From assembly GCA_027364735.1 (NCBI GenBank), contig DAHXOT010000045.1:124001-188000 (forward strand): a stretch of 64,000 nt of DNA. Direction: 5' to 3'. Position 1 is the first letter of the stretch. Every line of letters begins with the position of its first letter. The DNA is from Hydrotalea sp. Its GTDB lineage: Bacteria; Bacteroidota; Bacteroidia; Chitinophagales; Chitinophagaceae. The notes below the pieces were generated by a model, which saw nothing but the letters and a program-made list of their open reading frames with translations, had not been told where the DNA came from and did not search any database. A program made the position numbers and the translations under genes. This document shows, piece after piece, positions 45,516 through 53,518 of this stretch.

Positions 45516-46124
45516 ATGAAAAAAGTTGTAGTAGTTTGTTTGGCTTTTGCAGTAAGCCTTTCATTCTCCAATAAAGCTCAATCGCAAGTTAAAATTGGAA
45601 TTTTTGATGACCAACAAATTCTTGGATTAATGCCCGGAATTCAAAAAGTTGATACACTTTTAAATAAATACGTGAATGATTCCTTGAGAACAGAATACGA
45701 TTATGAATTAAGTGAATTAAAGCGTAAAGACAGTATTTTTAAAAGAGATTCGGCTACCATGAACCCCAGCTTGAGAAGTATTATGCAAAAAGAAATTACA
45801 CAACATACTTATAAAGTTGTAAACTGGCAACAATACCAACAACAAATGGTACAACAAAAACAACAAGAGTTATTAAAACCTTTTTTAGAAAAAGTGTATG
45901 CTGCTTTACAAGAAGTAATTACAGAACAAAAATATACCCATGTTTTAAAACCCGATGCAATTGTTTGGGTTGATCCGGCTAAATCAAGCGAATTATCACT
46001 TCGTGTATTAGACAAACTACGAATTCCATTACCCAAAGAAATTCAAGATCAAATTAAAGCTTTAGTAGGTACAACTTCTGCTTCAAAGCCAACCCCTGCT
46101 AAAACAACTCCGGTAAAACATTAA
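45516..46124 (+). CDS. OmpH/Skp family periplasmic chaperone, copy 2
   Basis: A 202-residue second copy with signal peptide (residues 1-23, ending SQA-like) and the mature start KIGIFDDQQILGLMPGIQKVD. The helical arms carry a Gln-rich stretch (QQYQQQMVQQKQQE) and the C-terminus ends with a Ser/Thr/Pro/Lys tail. It lies 32 bases after copy 1, so the two are tandem paralogues; in Bacteroidota such pairs may form mixed or separate trimers. A strong terminator follows the stop by 22 bases. Confidence 0.9.
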   Translation: MKKVVVVCLAFAVSLSFSNKAQSQVKIGIFDDQQILGLMPGIQKVDTLLNKYVNDSLRTEYDYELSELKRKDSIFKRDSATMNPSLRSIMQKEITQHTYKVVNWQQYQQQMVQQKQQELLKPFLEKVYAALQEVITEQKYTHVLKPDAIVWVDPAKSSELSLRVLDKLRIPLPKEIQDQIKALVGTTSASKPTPAKTTPVKH

Positions 46125-46146
46125 TCTGTTTCACTAAATTATAAAT

Positions 46147-46183
46147 AGAACCATCATGCTTCTGCGTGATGGTTCTTATTTTT
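46147..46183 (+). terminator. Intrinsic terminator after ompH copy 2
   Basis: A stem of about 13 bp (AGAACCATCA with its complement, plus inner G-C pairs and one G-U) with a TTCT loop, followed by TATTTTT. The T-tract ends six bases before the murI start codon and overlaps a TAnnTTTG box. Confidence 0.85.
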
Positions 46184-46184
46184 G
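46177..46184 (+). promoter_or_regulatory. -7 box of murI, overlapping the preceding terminator's T-tract
   Basis: TATTTTTG matches TAnnTTTG exactly, ends four bases before the murI ATG, and shares its T-run with the terminator hairpin. This predicts a leaderless murI transcript. Confidence 0.5.
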
Positions 46185-46188
46185 TGCT

Positions 46189-47022
46189 ATGCAAGCAAAT
46201 GGACCAATAGGCATTTTTGATAGTGGTTATGGCGGATTAACCGTTTTAAAAGAAATTATTAAAGAATTACCTCAATACAATTATTTGTACTTGGGCGATA
46301 ATGCAAGGGCTCCTTATGGCTCCAGAACTTTTGAAACCGTATATCATTATACATTACAATGTTTGCAATGGTTTTTTAAGCAAGAATGCCCATTGGTAAT
46401 AGTGGCATGTAATACAGCATCTGCAAAGGCTTTAAGAACCATTCAACAAAACGATTTACATCAATTCGGTATTTCAAAACGAGTATTAGGTGTAATTCGC
46501 CCCACAACCGAAATAATAGGTAATTTAACCGGCAGCAAGCATATTGGTATTTTAGGTACTACTGGTACAGTACAATCCTTATCTTATGTTATTGAAATAG
46601 AAAATTTTTTTCCCGAAGTAAAAGTATTTCAAGAGGCTTGTCCTATGTGGGTTCCGTTAATAGAGAATAACGAACATTTATCGGCAGGAGCAGATTATTT
46701 TGTGAAAAAACATTTAGATAATTTATTGCGTCAATCTTCTAATATCGATACAGTATTATTGGCATGCACCCATTATCCTTTACTAATTAGTAAAATAATG
46801 CAGTATTTGCCCGCTAACATAAAAATTATTTCTCAGGGTAATATTGTTGCTAAAAGTTTAAAAATGTACCTCAATCGGCATCCTGAAATTGAAATTAATT
46901 GTACCAAAACTGGCGAAACCAATTTTTTTACAACCGACTCTGTAGATGATTTTAATAAGCATGCCGGAATATTTTTCGAGAAATCCATCCAATCTAAACA
47001 TGTAAATATTCCGGAAGAATAA
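46189..47022 (+). CDS. murI: Glutamate racemase
   Basis: A 277-residue cytoplasmic enzyme making D-glutamate for peptidoglycan. The two catalytic cysteines are in VACNTASAKAL (Cys74) and LLACTHYPLL; the N-terminal IGIFDSGYGGLTVL and the GDNARAPYGSR segment bind substrate. Full length. Start at the ATG at 46189 (MQANGPIGIFDSG); the frame is open 11 codons further upstream, through the terminator hairpin, so that part is rejected. It follows the ompH genes but is separated by a terminator. Confidence 0.95.
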   Translation: MQANGPIGIFDSGYGGLTVLKEIIKELPQYNYLYLGDNARAPYGSRTFETVYHYTLQCLQWFFKQECPLVIVACNTASAKALRTIQQNDLHQFGISKRVLGVIRPTTEIIGNLTGSKHIGILGTTGTVQSLSYVIEIENFFPEVKVFQEACPMWVPLIENNEHLSAGADYFVKKHLDNLLRQSSNIDTVLLACTHYPLLISKIMQYLPANIKIISQGNIVAKSLKMYLNRHPEIEINCTKTGETNFFTTDSVDDFNKHAGIFFEKSIQSKHVNIPEE

Positions 47023-47116
47023 TATTCCAAACGCTTATGTAATAAGGAAATAGTAGCTGTAATTTTCGGTTCCAAAAAAATAATATTTGAAAATAGCTAT
47101 TTTAATTGCTAACCCT

Positions 47117-47124
47117 TACCTTTG
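47117..47124 (+). promoter_or_regulatory. -7 box of rpmH
   Basis: TACCTTTG is an exact TAnnTTTG match with the usual following GCCGTC, 81 bases before the rpmH start. A -33 element at the right distance is not clear. Confidence 0.5.
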
Positions 47125-47205
47125 CCGTCCTTTCACAAAACTGTGGTATGGTGGCCACTGTTAAGTTGAAATTAAATTGTTGGGTTTAGTAAAAATTAAT
47201 TCATT

Positions 47206-47361
47206 ATGAAACGTACATTTCAACCACATAAGCGTCGTCGTAAAACGGTACATGGTTTTCGTAAACGTATGCAAACTGCTAATGGCCGTAAAGTATTGGC
47301 AAGTCGCAGAGCGAAAGGTCGTAAGAAACTAACTATTTCTGACGAAAAAGGATTAAAATAG
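47206..47361 (+). CDS. rpmH: Ribosomal protein bL34
   Basis: A 51-residue, very basic protein. The N-terminus [20 protein letters not shown] and the middle [17 protein letters not shown] are diagnostic of bL34. It binds the 23S rRNA in the large subunit. It precedes rnpA and yidD, the order kept in most bacteria. A terminator hairpin separates it from rnpA. Confidence 0.97.
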   Translation: MKRTFQPHKRRRKTVHGFRKRMQTANGRKVLASRRAKGRKKLTISDEKGLK

Positions 47362-47397
47362 AAAATTCTCTTTACATAGAAAAAGATGTATAATTTG

Positions 47398-47420
47398 TCC
47401 CGCCATTGGCGGGATTTTTT
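47398..47420 (+). terminator. Intrinsic terminator/attenuator between rpmH and rnpA
   Basis: A 7-bp GC-rich stem (TCCCGCC with GGCGGGA, loop ATT) followed by six T, ending exactly at the base before the rnpA ATG at 47421. It should reduce transcription of rnpA relative to rpmH, the ratio most bacteria need. Confidence 0.85.
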
Positions 47421-47828
47421 ATGGTAAAAAAATTTTCATTCAATAAAAAAGAAAAATTAAAAAGTCGCAAACAATTAGCCCAATTATTTGCTACCGGAAA
47501 GTATTTTACTGTTTTTCCTGTAAAGGCATTTTTTGTTGAAAATCAAACACCCGAAGCTATAAACATTAAAATAGGGGTAGGCGTAAGTAGTAGAAATTTT
47601 AAAAAATCAGTTGAACGAAACAGAATTAAGCGGTTATTACGAGAAACATATAGGGTTAATAAAATGCCTTTGGTTGATTTTATTGATGGTAATAAAAAAA
47701 GCATTTCTGTATTTTTTTTATACATTGATAAGGTAATGCCATCGCATGCGTTATTAAAAAGTAAAATGCCCGTTATAATTGATAAATTGATAAAGCAATT
47801 AAGTGAAACTTCTATTACAAATACTTAG
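47421..47828 (+). CDS. rnpA: Ribonuclease P protein component
   Basis: A 135-residue basic protein that helps the catalytic RNA of RNase P cleave tRNA precursors. The RNR motif appears as [19 protein letters not shown] near residues 55-75, with the N-terminal [19 protein letters not shown] typical of the family. Start at the ATG at 47421, directly behind the hairpin; the earlier in-frame TTG at 47406 is inside it. The last 26 bases overlap yidD. Confidence 0.92.
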   Translation: MVKKFSFNKKEKLKSRKQLAQLFATGKYFTVFPVKAFFVENQTPEAINIKIGVGVSSRNFKKSVERNRIKRLLRETYRVNKMPLVDFIDGNKKSISVFFLYIDKVMPSHALLKSKMPVIIDKLIKQLSETSITNT

Positions 47829-48033
47829 TTATCCAATAATATTATTGGTAAAATTATATCAATACATTATTTCTCCTGCGTTAGGGCCTAAATGCAGGTA
47901 TATTCCCACTTGTTCCGAATATACCATTCAAGCACTAAAAAAATATGGGTTATTTAAAGGAGGCTGGTTGGCAATCAAACGAATTTCTTCTTGTCATCCT
48001 TGGGGAGGCCATGGTCCAGATCCGGTTCCATAA
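47803..48033 (+). CDS. yidD: Membrane protein insertion efficiency factor YidD
   Basis: A 76-residue protein with an amphipathic N-terminal helix (residues 1-24), then [19 protein letters not shown] and [24 protein letters not shown], the YidD signature. It helps YidC insert inner-membrane proteins. The start is GTG at 47803 and overlaps the end of rnpA by 26 bases, a common arrangement. yidC is not in this window. Confidence 0.96.
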   Translation: MKLLLQILSYPIILLVKLYQYIISPALGPKCRYIPTCSEYTIQALKKYGLFKGGWLAIKRISSCHPWGGHGPDPVP

Positions 48034-48073
48034 AAATATTTACGATGCAGCTAATAAATTAAAAATTCTCTCA

Positions 48074-48081
48074 TAGATTTG
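48074..48081 (+). promoter_or_regulatory. -7 box before the sigma-factor gene
   Basis: TAGATTTG is an exact TAnnTTTG match 52 bases before the ATG at 48134, so the regulatory genes of the glycan locus may start here. Confidence 0.4.
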
Positions 48082-48133
48082 TTCTGCCACAATTTTTAGA
48101 TTTTTTTAACTAAAATTGCTAACTGTTTGCCAT

Positions 48134-48712
48134 ATGTTAAGTAATGAAGAAATAAAAGCTCTTCATAGAAGAATATCAGTAGAATGCAACGAACAGGCAT
48201 TTGGTCAGCTATATATGGCATTAATGCCTCATTTACTTCAATTTGCCCAATCTATTATTAAAAACAAAGAACTTTCCGAAGAAATTGTTTCCGATGTATT
48301 TATTAAAATTTGGCAAAATAAAGAGCAGTTAATTGCGGTTGAAAATTTTAAATTGTATTTATATATTAGCATAAAAAATACCGCATTAAATTACTTATCG
48401 AGGCGTTACAGAAAAAATGTTTTATCGTTAGATGATTTAAATGTTGTTACCTCTGCTTTAAACTACAATCCCGAACAAATTTTAATTACTTCCGAGCTAA
48501 TTAATAGAATTAATGTTGCTATCAATATGCTTCCTCCAAGGTGTAAGCTTATTTTTAAATTGGCCAAAGAAGATAATTTAAAGTATAATGAAATTGCCCA
48601 ACTACTCAATATTTCTATAAAAACAATCGATAGCCAAATGGCAATTGCCGTAAAAAAAATAGGAAAGGCAATTAATTTTGATTTGAAAAAAGAAAACAAA
48701 TCGCCTATTTAA
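48134..48712 (+). CDS. ECF (FecI-like) RNA polymerase sigma factor, Bacteroidota family
   Basis: A 192-residue ECF sigma factor. Region 2 is about residues 15-85 (FAQSIIKNKELSEEIVSDVFIKIW), region 4 about 125-180 with the helix-turn-helix NEIAQLLNISIKTIDSQMAIAVKKIG. Such factors with a FecR-type anti-sigma factor next door control a SusC/SusD operon in response to the glycan in the outer membrane. Start at the ATG at 48134; an earlier TTG is rejected. Next gene is the FecR protein, 55 bases downstream. Confidence 0.93.
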   Translation: MLSNEEIKALHRRISVECNEQAFGQLYMALMPHLLQFAQSIIKNKELSEEIVSDVFIKIWQNKEQLIAVENFKLYLYISIKNTALNYLSRRYRKNVLSLDDLNVVTSALNYNPEQILITSELINRINVAINMLPPRCKLIFKLAKEDNLKYNEIAQLLNISIKTIDSQMAIAVKKIGKAINFDLKKENKSPI

Positions 48713-48767
48713 AAAAATGTTAAGATTGGCTTAGTAGATTTTTTACTTTTTGGTGTCCATTACCCTG

Positions 48768-49925
48768 ATGTCTAATACTGCAAAAGAGAAAATTTGGGAA
48801 CTAATTGCCCGCAAATTATCGGGGGAAGCATCTGAACTAGAATTGCTTGAATTGCAAAGATGTTTACAGCAACATGCCGAAGAAGCCTATTCTTTAGAAA
48901 TAATGGAAGATTTATGGAGGCATCCTATACCTATTAATCGCCAATATACAGAGCATCAATTTAAAGCATTAACCCAAAAAATGCAAAATTTAGGAATAAA
49001 TGTTGATGGATTTAAAGTAGAAGACGAGCATTTAATTGAAGTGGATGAAAGTAATGAAAAATATACTCAAAAAAGCTGGATAAAAACTAATACAACCCTT
49101 ATAGCTGCTGTTTCGTTTTTTACAATTATTTTAATTTCTGCCTTATTTTATAGTAAATATAACTCTAAACAAACTGACGCTGCAAGTACTGCTGTTGCCA
49201 AAAAAAGTGAGATAACCACTAAATATGGTTCTAAAACAACGGTAGTATTACCCGATGGTACCAAAGTATGGGTAAATGCCGGCAGTAAACTATCGTACGA
49301 TAATAATTTTGGAAATAAATTGAGAGAAGTTGCTTTATTAGGAGAAGCTTTTTTTGATGTAACCCATAATGCCGAAAAACCATTTATTATTCATACATCA
49401 AAAATGGATATTAAAGTATTGGGCACTGCTTTTAATGTACGGTGCTATCCGGATGAAAATAAAATGGAAACAAGTTTATTGAGAGGAAGCATAGAAGTAA
49501 CATTAAAAGACAGATACAAAGAAAAAATTTACCTTAAACCCAATGAAAAATTAACACTTATTAACGATCAGGTTATTCAATCAAAAAACATTACTTTAAA
49601 TAAAGCCAAACAAGAATTTATTGCAGCAAAAGAACCTATTGTAGCCATTAGTCATCTTACTTATCAGCCGGTGGATAGCACTGTTATAGAAACATCGTGG
49701 GTAGAAAATAAATTAATTTTTAGAGGAGAAACCTTTGAAGAAGTTGCCCGTAAAATGGAAAAATGGTATGGAATAAACATTATCATTTCCAATGAAAAAT
49801 TAAAAGAAGCCCATTTAACAGGCTCTTTTGAAAAAGAAACAATTGACCAAGCATTAGCAGCACTTCAGATTACAACTCCCTTCAAATTTGTAAATAATAA
49901 AAACAGCATTATAATAACTAAATAA
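48768..49925 (+). CDS. FecR-family anti-sigma factor with DUF4974 domain
   Basis: A 385-residue inner-membrane protein. The N-terminal cytoplasmic part (1-105) would bind the sigma factor; one membrane helix at about 108-130 (AAVSFFTIILISALFY); the FecR domain follows (TKYGSKTTVVLPDGTKVWVNAGSKLSYD), and the C-terminal DUF4974 segment from 300 onward (EEVARKMEKWYGINIIISNEKL). It relays the signal from the STN domain of the adjacent SusC protein. Start at the ATG at 48768; an earlier TTG is less likely. Confidence 0.94.
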   Translation: MSNTAKEKIWELIARKLSGEASELELLELQRCLQQHAEEAYSLEIMEDLWRHPIPINRQYTEHQFKALTQKMQNLGINVDGFKVEDEHLIEVDESNEKYTQKSWIKTNTTLIAAVSFFTIILISALFYSKYNSKQTDAASTAVAKKSEITTKYGSKTTVVLPDGTKVWVNAGSKLSYDNNFGNKLREVALLGEAFFDVTHNAEKPFIIHTSKMDIKVLGTAFNVRCYPDENKMETSLLRGSIEVTLKDRYKEKIYLKPNEKLTLINDQVIQSKNITLNKAKQEFIAAKEPIVAISHLTYQPVDSTVIETSWVENKLIFRGETFEEVARKMEKWYGINIIISNEKLKEAHLTGSFEKETIDQALAALQITTPFKFVNNKNSIIITK

Positions 49926-50071
49926 AAACGCATGAATAAAAACTACCACAATACTGCTTAAAAAAAAACGGAAAGTGCGCCAACACTTCCCGCCAAGGAT
50001 TATTTAGAAAACTTAACATTCTTTCTGAGGGAATATAGTTTTCTTATTATTTAACCTTAGACAATAAAAGT

Positions 50072-53000
50072 ATGAAAAAAACTAACCAAGTGAGTGCTTT
50101 TTCACAAACAGGCATTCTTAAAGTACTGCTTCTTATGAAACTAACGATTGCAATACTGTTAATCTCGCTAGTGCAGGTTTCAGCTAAAGGATTTTCACAA
50201 TCAAAAGTTACCCTTAAATTATCGGATGTTGAGCTAAAAAAAGTGCTTTTTCAAATTGAGAAAAAAAGCAAATGCCGCTTTTTATACAACGATGATGCTG
50301 TTTCTGCAACCAATCCTAAAGTAAATGTAAATGTTGAAAACGAATCTGTAACAGAAGTATTAAATACGCTGTTAATAGGAACAAATTTAACGTATAAAGT
50401 TTTAAGCAATAATCTTATTGTATTGTCTTCAAAAGACAACACAATAATTCAAGATATTAAAATTACGGGACGTGTAGTAGGTGCTAATGGAGATGGTGTT
50501 CCATCTGCTACCATACGAGTAAAAGGAACAACCGTTGTTACATCGGCCGATGTAAATGGCCGATTTTCTATAGTAGCACCGGATAATGCAACATTGATTA
50601 TTTCATCGGTTGGATATATAGAAACCGAAATACAAATAAACGGCCGAAAACAAGTAGATATTGAATTGAAAGAATCTGAAAAAGTTTTAGATCAAGTAGT
50701 GGTTATTGGTTACGGTAATGCCAATAAAAGAGACTTAACGGGTTCTATTGTTAAAATTGCGGGAAAAGAAGTAGCAGATAAACCCAATGCTAATCCTATT
50801 GCTTCTTTGCAAAGTAAAGTAGCAGGGTTATACGTGGTAAATAATGGTACACCGGGTCAGGCTCCGGATATTCGTATTCGTGGTACAGTAAGTATTGGTA
50901 ATGTACATCCATTGTATGTGGTAGATGGTATATTTAACGATAATATCGATTACTTAAATCCTAATGATATTGAATCAATAGAAATTTTAAAAGATCCTTC
51001 TTCCTTAGCAATATTTGGGGTAAAAGGTGCAACAGGTGTTATTGCCATTACAACCAAAAAAGCCAAAGCCGGACAAACAGTTATTAATTTTAATACAGCA
51101 TACGGCTATAAAAAATTAGTTGATAAAATTCAAATGGCCAATGCCAGTCAGTTTAATACATTATTTGCCGAAGAAAATGCCAATAATAATGTGCCTACAC
51201 CCAATTATTCGGCATTAACTTCTAATACCGATTGGATAGATGCTGTAACCAGAACAGGCAATTTTAGTAACAGCAATTTAAACGTTTCTGGCAGCTCTCA
51301 AAATAATAGATTTAATTTTGGTGTAAGTTATATTCAAGATCAAGGAATAATTAAGCACGAGCAATTACAAAAATTATTACTCAACTTTAATGATGAATTT
51401 AAGGTTAATAATTCTATTAAATTAGGAGTAAACTTTAATACATCTCGCACCAATAATCCTTATGGTGCTTCATGGGTATTAGATGCAGCCAGAAAAGTAA
51501 TGCCACAAGTTTCGGCACAACCTAAACAATTTCAGGTACAAAACCCTTATGGTGGCAATACGATAAATACCAATATTTATTCTGGTTTAGATATTGCATT
51601 GCAAAATTCGGGGGTAGTTAATCCATTATTAATTTTGGAAAACGAATGGGATAAAACAAAAAGTACAGAATACAGATATGTAGGAAGTGTATATACCGAT
51701 ATTAATTTTTTAAAGTATTTCAATTTCAGAGCTACTTGGTATGCCGATATTAGCCAAGTTGCTACACGTATTTATACTCCTTTATATTACTATTACAATC
51801 CTTTAACCAACACACCTACGCTATATAGGCCACTAACCAGCCTATCAGAAACCAATAGCGATTGGAGAAAATTTCAACAAGACTATATACTTACTTTTAA
51901 AAGAAAATTTGGAGACCATAGTATAACCGCAACAGGTGGTTTTACATCCTATTACTTTGGTAACTTTAATAGAAGTGCAACTGCTGCTCAAGGTACCAGT
52001 CCTGCAGATTTACCCATTCCCAATGATCCCAGATTTTGGTATATGAGTTCCGGACCATGGATTACACAAGCAAACACAAGTGCCAGTTCCAATCAAAGTG
52101 AATATACTACAGTATCCGGTTTAGCTCGTATTTTATATAATTATAAAGAAAAATATTTCTTTAATGCTTCATTAAGAAACGATGCATCTTCTCGTCTTCC
52201 CAATCATCGAAATCAACAATTTTGGGCTTTAGGTGGTGCTTGGGAAATTACGAAAGAAGACTTCATGCAGAATCAAAAAATTTTCGACTTCTTAAAATTA
52301 AAAGGTTCAATTGGCGTATTGGGTAATCAAACTGCCAGTTTCTTAGATGGAACCCCGATTAACTATCCTGCCTATCCTAATTTATTAACAGGTAGTAGTT
52401 CAACTGCAGTATTTAACCAATATGTTTATGGTGCAGCTCAACCACAATGGTTAGATAATCCTAATTTAAGATGGGAAACAGTAAATGCTTCAGAAATAGG
52501 CATAGAAGGTAATGCATTTAATAACCAATTGCATTTTGAAATTAATTATTACAATAAGGTTACCAATAATTTAATGACATACGTCGATAGATCTCCCATT
52601 GGATTACCTAATGAATTAATCAACGGAGGAAGCCTTAAAAACTGGGGTGAAGAAATATCCGCAACATGGAATCAAAAATTGAATAAAGATTGGTCAATAT
52701 CGGTAGGTGGTAACATTACTTTTGTACAAAATAAAGTACTTAGTTTAGCGAGCGATCTTCCATCCGGTGTATTAATTAGAGGATTCCAAAATAACGGAAG
52801 TGCAGAAGCCAGAACAATGCCAGACCAACCAATAGGATCATTCTTTGGATATAAAGTAGCAGGATTATATCAATCTTATGCCGATATTTTAGCTTCACCG
52901 GTTGCATCGGCAATAGGTTCGTACAGACCAGGAGATTTTAAATTTAAAGATGTGAATGGAGATGGCGTAATTTCTCCGAGCGATAGAACAGTAATTGGTA

Positions 53001-53494
53001 ATCCTTCACCCAAATTTTTTTATGGGGGTTCTATCAATATCAACTATAAGAAATTTAATTTAGGAATTGATGTAGGTGGTGTGTATGGAAACGATATTTT
53101 CAGAACATGGGGCTCACTCGAATCTCCTTTCCAAAGAGTTAATTATCCGGCATTTAAAATGAACAGATGGCGTGGACCGGGTACATCTAATTGGGAACCA
53201 ATTATCAGTCAGGCAGATAGGTTTAATTATAATGGTTCTACTTATAATATTGAAGATGGAAGTTATTTCAGAATTAGAAATCTTCAACTTGGATACACAG
53301 TAGATTCAAAGTTCTTAGCTAAAAATAAAATTTCAAGCATAAGAATATATGCTAATGTTCAAAACCTTAAAACATGGAAGCGTAATTTAGGTTACTCACC
53401 AGAATATGGTGGAGATGCAACCGCTTTTGGATTTGATAATGGCGGTGGTGCAATTCCCATGATTACAACAATGGGTTTGAACGTAACATTTTAA
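50072..53494 (+). CDS. SusC/RagA-type TonB-linked outer-membrane protein with STN domain
   Basis: A 1140-residue outer-membrane transporter. After a long signal peptide (about 45 residues, ending SAKGFSQ) come an STN domain at about 55-125 (VTLKLSDVELKKVLFQIE), a carboxypeptidase-D-like repeat at 130-205 (KITGRVVGANGDGVPSATIRVKG), the plug with VVVIGYGNANKRDLTGSIV, and the barrel to the final Phe (MGLNVTF). SusC imports oligosaccharides using TonB energy; the STN domain is the hallmark of sigma/anti-sigma controlled members, and those genes lie directly upstream. SusD follows by 24 bases. Confidence 0.96.
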   Translation: MKKTNQVSAFSQTGILKVLLLMKLTIAILLISLVQVSAKGFSQSKVTLKLSDVELKKVLFQIEKKSKCRFLYNDDAVSATNPKVNVNVENESVTEVLNTLLIGTNLTYKVLSNNLIVLSSKDNTIIQDIKITGRVVGANGDGVPSATIRVKGTTVVTSADVNGRFSIVAPDNATLIISSVGYIETEIQINGRKQVDIELKESEKVLDQVVVIGYGNANKRDLTGSIVKIAGKEVADKPNANPIASLQSKVAGLYVVNNGTPGQAPDIRIRGTVSIGNVHPLYVVDGIFNDNIDYLNPNDIESIEILKDPSSLAIFGVKGATGVIAITTKKAKAGQTVINFNTAYGYKKLVDKIQMANASQFNTLFAEENANNNVPTPNYSALTSNTDWIDAVTRTGNFSNSNLNVSGSSQNNRFNFGVSYIQDQGIIKHEQLQKLLLNFNDEFKVNNSIKLGVNFNTSRTNNPYGASWVLDAARKVMPQVSAQPKQFQVQNPYGGNTINTNIYSGLDIALQNSGVVNPLLILENEWDKTKSTEYRYVGSVYTDINFLKYFNFRATWYADISQVATRIYTPLYYYYNPLTNTPTLYRPLTSLSETNSDWRKFQQDYILTFKRKFGDHSITATGGFTSYYFGNFNRSATAAQGTSPADLPIPNDPRFWYMSSGPWITQANTSASSNQSEYTTVSGLARILYNYKEKYFFNASLRNDASSRLPNHRNQQFWALGGAWEITKEDFMQNQKIFDFLKLKGSIGVLGNQTASFLDGTPINYPAYPNLLTGSSSTAVFNQYVYGAAQPQWLDNPNLRWETVNASEIGIEGNAFNNQLHFEINYYNKVTNNLMTYVDRSPIGLPNELINGGSLKNWGEEISATWNQKLNKDWSISVGGNITFVQNKVLSLASDLPSGVLIRGFQNNGSAEARTMPDQPIGSFFGYKVAGLYQSYADILASPVASAIGSYRPGDFKFKDVNGDGVISPSDRTVIGNPSPKFFYGGSININYKKFNLGIDVGGVYGNDIFRTWGSLESPFQRVNYPAFKMNRWRGPGTSNWEPIISQADRFNYNGSTYNIEDGSYFRIRNLQLGYTVDSKFLAKNKISSIRIYANVQNLKTWKRNLGYSPEYGGDATAFGFDNGGGAIPMITTMGLNVTF

Positions 53495-53518
53495 TAATAT
53501 TCATAAACGAATTAGTAT

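Noticed and set aside
49969-49992. Imperfect hairpin between fecR and susC as a terminator
   Set aside because: Eight of nine pairs and a six-base loop, but no T-tract follows; it could be a leader structure for susC, which cannot be shown from sequence alone.
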